From Pollenia angustigena (Eukaryota; Arthropoda; Insecta; Diptera; Polleniidae), in assembly GCA_930367215.1 (NCBI GenBank), contig OV884059.1, positions 233,491,803 to 233,555,802 on the forward strand: a stretch of 64,000 bases of DNA, written 5' to 3'. The position numbers were made by a program, and so were the translations under genes. The notes beneath the pieces were generated by a model. That model had not been told where the DNA came from. It was given only the letters and a program-made list of their open reading frames with translations, and did no database searches. Positions 50,640 to 62,038 of this stretch are shown here, piece after piece; position 1 is the stretch's first letter; each line of letters starts with the position of its first letter.

Positions 50640-50825
50640 AATAATGATTAGAAATCCTAATGATTAGCAATTGGATTAGAAATTTTAATTGTGCTGAAAA
50701 ATTGATTAATTATGATTAGTTAGCCATTTTAGACGATTACTAATTGATTAGATTAGAAATAATCAAAAATCTAATCACAATTAGTGACGATTAGCATTTC
50801 TAATCAAATCTAATCAAAAATATAA
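50640..50825. repeat. Degenerate GATTAG/CTAATC repeat cluster
   Basis: At least 15 GATTA or TAATC words, on both strands, within about 185 bp (for example CTAATGATTAGCAATTGGAT and TCTAATCACAATTAGTGACG). Units are irregularly spaced, unlike a satellite. Confidence 0.7.
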
Positions 50826-51255
50826 TATAATAAATTTTATTATATTTAAAAAAAAGAAGGAACACTTCATTATTTGCTGCTTATAACAAAGTTTTTGACA
50901 TTATTCAATATATGTTTGCATAGTTAATAAATTAAAAGTTCAGACATTTCTATAACTCCAAAAATTTTTTTTTTTTTTTTTTTAAGTGACCACTAGGGCT
51001 TCCAATCGGGAAATCCGGCGAATCCCGAATCTCGGGATTTCTAATTTCTAATCCCGGGATTTTCGGGATCCCGATTTTTTTTTATATTCTTTATTATTTT
51101 AAAATTTTTTTTGATAATTTGTATAAAGATACATACGTGTATTTGTTGATAAAAAAAGTTTAAAAAACATTCGGATAGATTGGAAATACATATGGACAAT
51201 TTTAAATTGTATTTGACTAATTTAAAATATTTTGATTATTTCAAAATACATTTAG

Positions 51256-51388
51256 GGTGGGTTTTTGAGATGTCAGTTAAACTAGGTTTAGTTAATCTGA
51301 AAACATATTTGTGCCGCCATAACCAAGTTTGTATACATAATTTTGACGGAACAGCTTAGTTTTGCTTAAAATGTTGGTCTTTAATACA
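51256..51388. mobile_element. Truncated GGCCGGGTTTTTGAGAT-family MITE
   Basis: GGGTGGGTTTTTGAGATGTC, TTTGTGCCGCCAT, AAGTTTGTATACA and TTGACGGAACA match the element at 5902-6091 in reverse. It is followed directly (51388-51460) by a piece resembling the GTTGAGTTG MITE. Confidence 0.65.
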
Positions 51389-51462
51389 ACTCAACTCAGT
51401 TGAAATTTTGCAGTTTTTGTATTATGGCTTACAACTCTGTGTTAGTGCGGTTAACAAAAACA

Positions 51463-51585
51463 TTTACCCCTATCGTGAATAAAAATTCTTTGGGAGTTTT
51501 TTCCCTTTTCCCATTTTTGCAATTGAATTAAGATAGGAAAAATGGAGAAAACTCCCAAGAAATTTTTATTTACGATAGGGGTGAT
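51463..51585. mobile_element. Near-palindromic MITE (ACCCCTATCGTGAATA family), copy 2
   Basis: ACCCCTATCGTGAATAAAAA..CTTTGGGAGTTTT pairs with AAAACTCCCAAGAAATTTTT..ACGATAGGGGT. Almost the entire 120 bp forms one hairpin. It shares its ends with 22636-23282. Confidence 0.8.
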
Positions 51586-52369
51586 TATTTCATAGATATT
51601 CCGCACAAGTTTTTTCATATGCGTTTTGACAGCATTTCACGTGAAATGTTTAACAGAGTACTAGGCTTTATGCAATAAGTCGCACAATGGTTTCATTCAT
51701 TCAATAAAAAGGTGAACTAACCTATAGGAATAACATAAATAGCATTGTACCATGTTGCCAACACATTTCACTTGCTTTTCGTTGTGCAATAAAAATCAAA
51801 AGTCTTTTGATTGTTGCCAATATATTATCACATACACATTGGCGATATAATTGTACAATACGTAAAATTGAACAATTTTATTGCAAGTGTATGAGCCGCT
51901 TTACATTGTCTTTATGAATTTTGATCAATTAATAGTTTAAGTTTGTTTTTATTATATTTTTACAAATAAATAATATACGTTCATGAAATGTGTATTTTTA
52001 CTCGAAAATTAAGTTGTTTTTTATACAGTTTAAAATTTTTTATATTTGATATAAAAAAAATTTAAAAAGCCCGAAATATCCCGAAAATTTTTTAAAAATC
52101 CCGTGAATCCCGGGATTTAAAATATCCCTAAAATGCCGGGATCCCGAAATCGAAATCCCGAAATATTTTCTTCAATCCCGAATCCCGGGATTCAGAAAAA
52201 CCAATTTGGCACATATCTTTAATTTAAAAAAAAAAAAATTTTTTTTTTGATTTTTTGTTTATGTGTAATGAATTAAATAATAATATAAAAAATATTTTAT
52301 TTTTTGTCTGGTAGTTTTGTTTAGGCTTAAATGGGTTAATTTCAAATTAAATTTTATTATTTTAGGTTA

Positions 52370-53650
52370 GGTTTAGGTTAGAGTGGCCGGTCGCAAAGAC
52401 CCCGCATAGACCAAATAGGCCCCTAGCGTTATCACGTTGTACGGTTGTCCACAGAAGAATGTTAGAAGATGTCATGGTACTCAGAGTACCCCACACTCTC
52501 TTGACGAATGCTAGGAGTCTCATTTACCCAATTCCGGAGACTTCCCCGAGACCTTGGAAGTAATGATCTCCCAGGCAATTTGCCCTGGAGCGCACGAGTG
52601 CCGGACAGTAGCAGAGTAAATGCTCAACTGTCTCCTTTTCCCCTGGTACCCCACCGAATCTACAATTGTCACTATTCAACCGCCCTCTGGGCGTATATCG
52701 TAGTCCAGCAATGACCCGTCATAAAACCTACCAGAAGTCTACAGTCCCTTCTCGATACCGACAGAAGAATATTTGTCGACTCTGTATCATAGGATCCCCA
52801 CATTACCTTGGAAACCCTGCACGTTCTGGTGTTTTCCCAAATCGCCTCTGACCTCCTCCGTATAGCAGAGGCCGTATCTCTCCTTATATTCTGAATCGGA
52901 GCCGGAATGGCCATCACCCTATCGTATGGTAAATGGACCCCCCGTTTCGCCAATTCGTCCGCCTCCTCGTTGCCTTCTATGCCCTGGTGGCCGCGAACCC
53001 AATAGACGTGAAGTCTCCTATTCGCACAGAGTCTATCCATCGAGTACCTACCTACCTGAACGATCGAAGAGTAGGAATAATCAGCGGTTATCGCCCTGAT
53101 CGCCGCCTGACTATCGATGAAAAAATTCACGTGCGAGCTCCCAGTACTGGAATAACGTGCCAAATCAGCAGCCATTTTGGCCGCAAATATCTACGCCTGA
53201 AATATGCTGCAGTAATCGGGAAGCTTATAAGAGTAATCGGGAAGCTTATAAGATTCCCGATTACCCAGTTCCCGGCAGTAGACTGCAGCTCCAACTCTGT
53301 CCTCCATTGGCCAGATCGGAGTCCTGCCAACTAGCCGTCCTCCTCCAAGGTAACACGCGGTTTCCTTCCAAATGTCAGTCTCGGAATGGTGAAGTCACTG
53401 CTACAATCTATTCCCCTTATAAAACTGTCATGACCATAAGCTCCGTATTCAAACTGTCCCGTCGCCTTTAAGCGGATCGCACACTTCCTCGCCGTTCCTT
53501 CTGCCACTAGATGAATCGGTTGCAAGTCCAGGATCACATCCAGTGCCGCAGTCGGTGTACTACCGGTGATAATAAAGTTCGGCGAGTCTCTGTACGCCTT
53601 TTACGATATCTTATCCAATGCCGTCCACCATACAAGTATCCCGTAGAGTA
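52370..53650 (-). pseudogene. Non-LTR retrotransposon ORF2 C-terminus with RNase H
   Basis: ORF 53175-52672: HVNFFIDSQAAIRAITADYS (Asp of RNase HI), LHVYWVRGHQGIEGNEEADE (the GH..GN..AD motif), CRLLVGFMTGHC; then beyond the stop FGGVPGEKETVEHLLCYCPA and more, the terminal Zn-knuckle-like block. Upstream (53200-53600) the first RNase H motifs continue in broken frames. It is similar to R1/LOA-type elements. GC content is much higher than the surroundings, suggesting recent arrival. Confidence 0.88.
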
Positions 53651-54761
53651 ATTTTATTATTTTAGTTTTCATTATTTTTTATTTTACTAAAAAAAACAAC
53701 AAAACAAATAAATTTCCTATTAAAATTATGAACTTTTGTTTACATTTTAATAAAGTCGACAAAAAATTTTGCGACCACTTAAATGAAAGTTAAAAAAAAA
53801 TTAAATAGAATGTTAACATATTTGTAAAATACGTTTAAAATTAAATGCAAATTTAAAAGAAGTTACGGGCAAACATTTTTTTTTAGTAAATTTAACGCGA
53901 AAATTGCAAAAATTAGAAAATATTTGCTAAAATAGCGAAAATTCTCGAAAATTATTTTAAACAAGACATAAAGTTAATTAAAAGTCCCTTAAACTACAAG
54001 GATTAGCGAAAATTCGGTAAAAATTACTATATTAACGGACATTTGCTAACAGCGGCATGATTTAATATTTATTAAGGCCGTTTTACACAGTCACACAAGC
54101 CTTACGTATTTTAACAAAAATGTATCTCTGATCCAATTGTTGTTTGCAATTTTAACATTTTTTATTTTTCGAATTTATTCAATGAACTAAATTTCAATTA
54201 TGTATTTTATAAAGCTTTTTTGTAATACTAGTCCTATTTCTTAAATTTTTAAGGAATAACCGTATACGCTTTTAGACTTTTATCTTGTATCTTAACAACT
54301 TATCATGACAATGTTGTATTTTCCGTTATTTCGAAAATAGAGGAGGTTGCACAACAATTTTTAAACGCTAATATTGACATTAATAAAAATCAACTCTCTG
54401 TTACAATATTAAGTATATGAAGATTCAATAAATAAATAATGAAAAAAGCCCACCTTTACGCATACCGATAGACTCAGAATCACTTTCTGAATCGAATTAA
54501 CGATGTTTGTCCGGCTCCAACCAGCTGGCTGGCCTTGTGCGCAAAGCGCAGGTCGCAAGTTTGTAGATAATTTAATAAAATTTGGTACATAGCACACTGT
54601 GGTAAATCACAAATCTAGGTGGACAAAAAAAAAAAAAAAAAAATTTCTGGCAACATTCCTTCTGATCGTTTAGTGAGCTTCTCAATACAATAGGTAACTG
54701 TAATTCATGTTTTGTTTTTAGCTCTGATTAGGATAAATAAGCTTTAAAGTCAGTTGTTGTC
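53651..54761. other. AT-rich, with a MITE fragment near 54076
   Basis: AAGGCCGTTTTACACAGTCA at about 54076 matches the ends of the elements at 39678 and 57322 but has no right end. 54490-54560 is GC-richer without a recognised product. Confidence 0.4.
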
Positions 54762-54914
54762 AGCACGTATAGAGGTTCGTAAAAACCGACAAATTTGAAA
54801 ACCGCGGTTTCGGTTTTTCAAAATTCTAAAAACCGCGGTTTCGGGTTTTTTTCGGTTTTTTTTTGGATTTTAAAAAAATTGCTAAGGGATTAAAACATTA
54901 CGCAATGTAACTTA

Positions 54915-55080
54915 CAAGGCGAATTCATGTAAACGGTGGTGTCGATACTACAACAAGTAACAACACCAAAAACACAACAATGTATTTTGGGGCTGCTTTC
55001 GTTGGCCGATATGTCAAAAACACAAGTAACTTTTGCCATTCCTCACTTTAATTTAAAAAAAAAACGCCACCTGAAACTTG
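54915..55080. mobile_element. CAAGGCGAATTCAT hAT MITE nested in the hAT element
   Basis: The left end CAAGGCGAATTCATGTAAAC and interior match copy 1 (2396-2594) inverted. The right end is shortened. Flanks GTAACTTA (54907-54914) and GCAACTTA (55081-55088) are an 8-bp duplication with one change. Confidence 0.8.
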
Positions 55081-55176
55081 GCAACTTATTTTATTTAAAT
55101 ATTTATTAAAAATTTAATTCAGTTACATTTTTTATTAAAAGTAAAATAATAAATAAAAATACAAACGCGTATCCAC

Positions 55177-56193
55177 TCATTGCTTATTTTGTAAATAATA
55201 GAACTTTAAAAATGTTAAGGCATTTAGCGAAGAATCGCTTAAACTTGATCTTATCTTTGTGCAAAAATTCCCAGCTACTGAAAAGGCCCTTTCACATTCT
55301 GTAGAAGATGGTCTAATCGTTAATATTGCCTTGTGAAGTAGTGAAATGCTTTTAGTTTTATTTTTGGTATTTTTATACAAACTAAATTCTTGGCGAAGCA
55401 TATAAAAGTTTTCTTTGGGTTTAGGATGTGTTAATGCCTTTTTAATAGCTGAATTTAATTCATCCTGCAAAGAAACAGCTTTCACCTCATCTTCTTCGGA
55501 ATCGGACGTTTGATCATCAATTGGATAAAGACGCTTCAATAAATTTGCTGATAATTTAAAAACTTCCTTAGATGGATAAATAGTTGGATTTAAAATATAC
55601 TTGGCCAAATCAAGAAGATCTTTATTCTGACGTTGATGAATTCTTTTTTTAATAGCCGTCAACAGTTTTTGGCTTATATCTGAATTTAAGTTTTCTAATT
55701 TTGTATATAAGAATGAAAGTGCCCCTTCAGCTTGAATTATGTTTATATCCGATTGACATAGTGCTTCAACAGTCATCTTAACTACAATTAAAGATTCTTG
55801 AAAGGAAGTTAAAAAATCAAAATTTATGGCTTCATATAAATACAAAGCTGACAATTCCTCTAAGCTTTTGTATATACACTCTTTTATAAGAACTACTCTC
55901 TCAAGCATTACAGCGATGGAATTCCATCTAGTTGGCGAATCTAATAGCAAACACAACTCACGATGATGAATTTCTTTAACATTGGTTTGAAGAACATTGT
56001 TGCGCACTGATGAATTTTTAAAATATTTTACAACTTTTCTTACAGCTTCGATATGTGTATAGATGTAGGGAATCATTCTTATTGGAATGGAGGATTCAAT
56101 ATCTTCGTCGTCATCAAAAAAATCTTCATTTTCATCACTATTCGTTTCTGTTATGTTTTCTAAATCATCACATTTCTCAAATACGACATCCAT
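55177..56193 (-). pseudogene. hAT transposase, C-terminal part
   Basis: 338 codons. RELCLLLDSPTRWNSIAVML is the conserved TRWNS region, and LTIRPSSTECERAFSVAGNF is the hAT dimerisation motif (Dimer_Tnp_hAT; P-S-S..E-R-x-F-S). KIRSSLSDSSLNALTFLKF ends the family. The frame continues upstream to IVACTSDGAAVNVKFGAENP and LCLVHGIHLAVMDVVFEK (catalytic D and CxxH), joined in frame to about 56330. Confidence 0.9.
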
Positions 56194-56324
56194 AACTGCA
56201 AGATGAATTCCATGAACTAAACATAACTGAAGCTCGGTTGGATTTTCTGCACCGAATTTAACATTTACTGCAGCTCCATCAGATGTACACGCGACAATAT
56301 CTGAATCTAAAGAAATTCCAAATT

Positions 56325-56864
56325 CTAGCAGTTTGGTTCGTATAACTGTATATTGACATTCATATATCTTCTTCCTCTAGTGCTTGTCCATTCATCCATA
56401 GTCAAACTAAATCTTTCTCCCTTAAATTTTTCGGCTTTAAGATACTTTTTTATGTTATCTCTTTTATGCTGAAAATCTTTAATAATTAGTTTCATCACAT
56501 TTGTTTCGCATTTTGGCAAAGACATTCCTTTAGCTGAAATTGATTCCCGTATAAATTTGGATTGTGTTATTCCTCTTATCGAAAAACCATCAACAGATGC
56601 AAGCTTTGATACAATTATTTCTAATGTGTCTCTTTTTATAAAGTCGTCCATAACATTTTTGTTGTGTTGTTCGGCTTTTGGAACTGACTTTTCCTGAATT
56701 TTATTGACATTCACTTTGTGTACGATTTTCAAATGGTTGGTCATTGAACTTGTAGACCCCTTTGAATATGTCAAAGTTTTTTTGCAAATCTGACAAATAG
56801 TTTTATTCGACTCATTCTGAGATTTTTTAAAATATTTCCACACTTCCGACTTTAATTCCGACAT
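56325..56864 (-). pseudogene. hAT transposase, N-terminal part with BED zinc finger
   Basis: 179 codons beginning MSELKSEVWKYFKK. The BED-type finger is visible as ICQICKKTLTYSKGSTSSMT then NHLKIVHK (C-x2-C..H-x4-H). The frame continues to FSLTMDEWTSTRGRRYMNVN, where the first catalytic Asp sits, and then shifts. Joining to the C-terminal part needs about 25-30 residues that are missing, so a single deletion killed the gene. Confidence 0.9.
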
Positions 56865-57321
56865 TTTTGAAACAATATATTGTTTAATATCAATATATAT
56901 ATAATTAATATGATTTAATTAACTCACTCAAAAAATAAACAAACTTTTACAAATATGTTGTAATTAAATTTTTCTTGTGTTAACCGTTTCACTTGATTTT
57001 TGTTTGTTTTTTTTCAAACTGTTACCAGTGTTACTAACACTTTGAAGAAAAAAACATAGAAATTGCCAAAATTCTGTGGGTTTTCCGTTATTACGAATTT
57101 AAATTTTTTATGAAACACCATGTTATTTTGGCAAACCATTTTAACAAGGGTTTCTAATATAAAAAATAGCTACGAAAACCGGGGAAAATTTAAAAAAAAA
57201 AAAAAAAAAGCTACGAATGCCTTAAATACAAAAGACGACAAAAACAACACGAATGCAATTTATACAATAGCAATATTTTAGTTTGGTTCTGCTTCTGTGA
57301 TACTTAGTTTAATACAATTTA

Positions 57322-58079
57322 AGGCTGTTTTACACTATCACACAAGTCTTAAGACTTTTGGTCTTACAAAATGAAATGATTTTTGGTCTGATTGTCAAAA
57401 AATCAAAGAGAAATTTTTTTTCATTACATTTTGCTTCTACACTATCACACTTTAAATAAAAAGTAAAATCTTTGTGATTTATGAGATCCACTTTAGATTA
57501 CAAAATAAAGACGAAAAAACATTTTATTAAGCATTGGAACATTGTTAGCTGGCGTATTATTCACTAACTTGCACATTTAAACTTGCACCTTGGTCCTCAG
57601 ATATATTTTTGCTTTATTTTTAATATTTCTTTAATATTTAATAATTTTTATTTTGATGTGGCCGGCAAATTATTCAACAGCTGTTTTTTTATTTTCTTCT
57701 AGGGTGGAAAAGTTGATACAATCATATTTTTTTATTTATTTTTCGTCTGTGTACCGTATTTAACGATTTTTTACAACAAATATTTGTGATTTATTTAAAT
57801 TTTAAAAGAATTCACTTGAAATTTTATATTTTTTTATCGTTTTGCAATTTTTTATTAGAAAAAATAATAGTGAATATTTGTGCACAAAATTTTAATTTTC
57901 CATCCCTGATTTTCTTCTTGTGCTTTTGTAAAAACACAGAGAGAACCATACGACTGCCAAATTTCTTTACGTATTTTTTGACATTTCATTACAAAATGTT
58001 TTTACACTATTATACATTATGAATTATTTGTAAGTTTTTGACATGTCTTAACACAAAGTATTATAGTCTAAAATGGCCT
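57322..58079. mobile_element. MITE (AAGGC..TTTTACACTAT family) nested in the hAT element
   Basis: The ends AGGCTGTTTTACACTATCAC and the inverse of GACTATAAAATGGCCT-type right end (TATAGTCTAAAATGGCCT), flanked by TTA (57319-57321, 58080-58082). It is longer than its relative at 39678-39839. Confidence 0.7.
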
Positions 58080-58322
58080 TTAATAATACTTTGATATTTT
58101 TTACTTTTATTTATATTTTTGCATTTGTTTTGTTTAATTAAATTTATGTTTTATGTTGTGTTTATGTAAAACAGAATGTGTGTTAAATATTCAAAATGCA
58201 GAATTATTGACGAAGGATTATATGTGAGTAATATTATTCCTGTAGAACTAAGTTATCGTTGTTGTTATTAAACTATTATTTTTCAATTGTATATTTATTT
58301 TGATGTTGCCAGATCTAATAAA

Positions 58323-58370
58323 ATATCCCTGATGATGTTGGGAATCTCCAACGAAACGTCGGAAAAAAAA
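58323..58370 (+). ncRNA. Hammerhead-like motif of Penelope type, copy D
   Basis: CTGATGA (58329-58335), one extra T, then GTTGG-GAATCT-CCAAC (a perfect 5-bp helix II), GAAA (58353-58356), CGT and C at the cleavage position. Helix III would be the palindrome ACGT. Helix I is only TCC/GGA. Penelope-like elements are known to carry such motifs in their long repeats; downstream codons (DLNKPDLEFSKQMNNKIKKK) may be a trace of one. Confidence 0.4.
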
Positions 58371-58769
58371 TATATTATGAAATAATCTTTTATTTGCATA
58401 GAATACATGACCTTAATAAGCCCGATTTAGAATTTTCTAAACAAATGAATAATAAAATAAAGAAAAAGGTCGATAAAAAACTTAAATAAAAAAAAAAAAA
58501 AAAAAAAAATAAAACCGACTTATTTTTGTCGGTTTCGGCTTCGGTTTTAGAGCTTAAAAAACCGCGGTTTCGGTTTCGAATTAAACCGACCGCGAACCTC
58601 TAAGCACGTACATTCAGATTTCAAAGGGAAGCGTATTTTTTGTGTGACTTCGGTTTATGATTAAAAAGGCTACAGTGATTTTATTGTCATAATTTTTTTT
58701 CATTATGATAAAGCTCTATTTCAAGGAAATATATTACAATTTTCATTCAATTATTTCCATTGTAAGGGT

Positions 58770-59205
58770 GTGTGTGAAACGGTAGCAAAGTTCTATGGTG
58801 AAATGAAATTTGTTTGTGGTAGAAAATTTTCATATTTGTGCTGTGTGAAATTGTAACATTTTTGACAACGTAAAATTTTGACATAAAGAAAAAAACAATT
58901 ACTAAAGTTTTGTGAAAATGAATAAATTGAACAAACGTTTACCAATAATCATTTCAATTCTGTTGGAAATGAGATCGTCCCAACTATTTGATGAATTCGT
59001 TCTGATTTATTAACAATTTTTACAAAAAGTGTGGGCAAAAAAGCTTTTACATATTTAAATACTTACATCTTGTATAATTCTTTTTAATTTTTTTTGCCGC
59101 TGGTCCTGCTTTCATATTATTTTTTATTTTGTTTAACAAATTTGATGAAAAAACCTCAATAGTGTCAAAATTTTACTTTCATGAGTACTTTGCTACCGTT
59201 TATTA
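58770..59205. mobile_element. TIR element (AAACGGTAGCAAAGT)
   Basis: AAACGGTAGCAAAGT at 58777 and ACTTTGCTACCGTTT at the right end near 59188-59202 are inverted. The interior is AT-rich without genes. Its flanking duplication is unclear. Confidence 0.6.
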
Positions 59206-61508
59206 AAAAAAATTTTTTTTTTCTTAGAAGTTCAGAAAGTGCAAAAAATAAAATATTTCCTTTTTTCAAGTAGAGTTAAAGCTGTTAATTCCGCATAATT
59301 CCGGCGTAAAACTATATTTGGGTTAATCTTTTAAGTGTTTACTTAAAGATAAATCAAAAACATCTTGTGCGTTTTTGCGAACGCCATACATTTTTTTTCA
59401 CTTTTCCAGGATGACCTCCACTCTTTGGCGAAAGGAAATTTTTGAAGAATGGGTAAAAACTCCCAAAATACATCGGAAAGACGTATTATTGACGTTAATA
59501 ATGGTTAGATATGCCCTTCAAGATATACTAGAAGTAGAGTTTTCTTCCCGGCAAAGCGGGAATTTTTTTTTAAATTTCCCGGGATCCCGCTCCATATTCA
59601 TTTATATATTTGATCTCATTTTTTATTTAATTCAGGAGTGAGAAGTGAACCTAACGAGATTAATAAATTTTGTCCAGCTATATTTGCGATCTACCACACT
59701 GTGCATAGGTTCTAATTTGGTGTAGGGTATCATAAATCGGTGTTGACCGACTATACCTTCTTCCGTGTTTTTTATTGTAGATCTGGAGACAAAAGGTTGG
59801 CTAAATGTTTTCGTGGTTATGATTTACCTTCAAATTATTTAAAACTAATAGGCACAGAGTTTAAAAACTACAGTCAAAGTAGAAAAACTGCCATTTCTTC
59901 CACTTCTTCATTTGTCATTGGCCAAAAAAAAAACTTGTTGCTTTAACTTCTAATTTAAAAAGTAAACAGTCGCTGTCAAACCAACTCAAAAAGCGAAAAG
60001 TTGTACACAAATTTTCGTTTTTTGTTTGACAGTTCTTGGTTTCGACTGCAATAGGCACGAGTGTTCCTGAGATGAACAATAATAACATCGAATTTATCGA
60101 TGATTTAATTTTTTAAATATCTATCAAAATATTAATTTACGTTTATTCTTATTTAAGAAATTGATCTTAACCTACAATTTCATCGTAAACAACTTTAAAT
60201 GAATTATTTCTGTTTTGTTATTGAATTTTAATGTGTTTTTATTTAAAAAAGCTTTTAGCCATTTTTTGCCATTTTTTTCCTGTAAATTAAGCCATTTTTG
60301 GTCACCAACTTTTGGCAACACTGCTCTGGTGTAAGCTACTCAAGTTCTGCTATCACTTCACATCTGTTTTATTGTTCCCTAAAGGAGGCCATAGAAACAC
60401 AAAACAGCCACTGGAGCGTATAAGCAATTTTTTTTTGTACCAAATAAGACAACAATGCGTATGAGTTATTTAAAAGCATAAGTACGTGCACAAAGCATAC
60501 AATACTATAATAAAAGCTTTTAAGTTATATTTTAAATTAAGAAAAAAGCTTTCAATTATTATTGCATTTGAAAAGAAGCTTGAATCTCTTTACAACCGCT
60601 AAACAAACAAACTGGGAAAAGTGGTTCTCTTTTTTTTATTCTCTTTTGTTTCTATTTTTGACATCGTCGGCTGTCATTGTCTGCTGGGAGCATTTCTTCT
60701 TCTGTCCTACTTTTTCCACTTCAAGTAACTGTTGTTGAACAGACATGTTCTGCTATGTTTTGGTTTTTCAAAGGAGTTGATGATGATGATGCACACAAAA
60801 CGAACACACGAGAAAAAAAGAACAGAACAGAACTGACAGAAAAACACAGCATAACAAAATATTGCCAACAAGTAGCAGCAGTAGTTATCATTCGACTACG
60901 ACAGCGAACGTTTGCTGTTCAAAAAAAAAAAAAAAAACAACAAAAAAAAACAACAAATACAAAGTGTTTTCCGAATTGTGAGTAGTGACGAAAAAAACAG
61001 CCACACAACGGATTAATAATAAACTAATGAAAAGCACACGGATTTTTTTTTCTTTTGGCTGAAGTTTATTCTTATTCAAATATTCTTTAAGTTAACACAG
61101 TAAAAGGTTTTACAATATTGTATTTTCCTTTTTATTAACATATTAACGTTGTTTTAAGTGCTTCTCTAAATTTTGCGTGTTAATAATTTTAATTGTAGCC
61201 TTCTGAAGCTATAATAGTGTTCTGGTTTGATCTATTTATTGAAAATAAATTTAAGGCGTGTTGTTGCAGTTGTGAGATTCATATGAGTTTTTAAATAACT
61301 CCTAGAATTTTGGATATTTATTCTATTGGATATCTTGTTCAAAATTGCTTTGCAAACAATTTTACATTTAGTTTAAGTTTTATTTGGACACATTTCAAAT
61401 GTCTTTTACATTCTTAATGATTTCAGGATACAAGTTGTTGTTTTGTCTTGTGATTTTAAGCCTAAAGGCTTTTCTAACTGTAAACTAAAAAAAAAGAAAA
61501 TAAAAACA
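59206..61508. other. No gene or element established
   Basis: 59400-59530 has an open stretch (TSTLWRKEIFEEWVKTPKIH) after a plausible acceptor TTTTCCAG, but no family match. 59545-59590 holds a CCCGGGATCCCG piece. 60650-60990 is GC-richer with a (GAT)n tract and could be 5' UTR of a gene beyond. Nothing is firm. Confidence 0.35.
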
Positions 61509-61516
61509 ATTTAAAG

Positions 61517-62038
61517 CAGTGTTCGAAAATAAACACGAAATATCTTTTCTTAATGTTCGGCTCGGCAGATTTGTGGAAAACACAAACGCTAATAGTGTTT
61601 GTGTAGAAAATCATTAAAAAAATAACGTTTCCCTGTTAGTCATCTTTCGAGCACAAAAATATTACTGTTTTTATCAAACTCAACAAAAGAACATTTAATT
61701 CCGTTCGGTTTTTTTTTGAAAATCCAAAAACTTCAATGTGTTCGGTTCGGCTCATTAATGTTCATTTCTTTTGGCTGGTAAAAAAAAACCAAAAATTTTT
61801 TACAAAAACAAAATACACGCACGAAAAAACACTATAGAACATTAAAATATAATGTTTGTCTACAGTATCACTACAATTGTTTTGTTTTTTAACGAAAATC
61901 GTTCGGTTCTTTCTTAAAAAGAGTTACGAACGGTATTAAGGGTTGTGTATGTCTACAGAATCACTAAAAAAATAAATATCGTTCCAAGGTGTGTGAGCCG
62001 AACGTTAAATAATATGTACTGTTTATTTTCGAACACTG
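61517..62038. mobile_element. hAT MITE (CAGTGTTCGAAAATAAAC family), copy 3 (inverted)
   Basis: The ends CAGTGTTCGAAAATAAACAC and GTTTATTTTCGAACACTG are the most complete in the window. The perfect 8-bp duplication ATTTAAAG is at 61509-61516 and 62039-62046. It is 522 bp, in opposite orientation to copies 1 and 2. Confidence 0.93.

Larger units (their letters stand above)
50995..52205. mobile_element. Element with CCCGGGATT-rich subterminal repeats
   Basis: 50998-51085 and 52068-52205 are filled with AATCCCG, CCCGGGATT and CGGGATCCCG words in opposite orientations. The outer ends CCAATCGGGAAATCC and AAAAACCAATTTGG are less clear. The interior has two further MITEs. Pieces of similar sequence occur near 39585 and 59545-59590. 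Class unknown. Confidence 0.55.
54770..58602 (-). mobile_element. 3.8-kb hAT transposon, perfect 8-bp duplication
   Basis: Ends TAGAGGTTCG and CGAACCTCTA; perfect target duplication AGCACGTA at 54762-54769 and 58603-58610. Subterminal regions hold repeated AACCGCGGTTTCGG motifs in inverted orientation (54795-54850, 58520-58585), likely transposase binding sites. The transposase lies on the minus strand. Nested inside are MITEs at 54915-55080 and 57322-58079 and a hammerhead-like motif at 58323-58370. Confidence 0.93.

Noticed and set aside
50418..50651. 77-codon hydrophobic frame
   Set aside because: AT-rich low-complexity translation (Phe/Tyr/Leu) without a start context, splice sites or family match.
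59375..59641. Frame TSTLWRKEIFEEWVKTPKIH as an exon
   Set aside because: Has a possible acceptor but no donor before the CCCGGGATCCC repeat piece and no recognised homology; listed only as unassigned.
60677..60985. 102-codon frame MSAGSISSSVLLFPLQVTVVEQ
   Set aside because: Ends in poly-lysine from an A tract, has no family resemblance and no splice or promoter support; at most 5' UTR of a gene outside.
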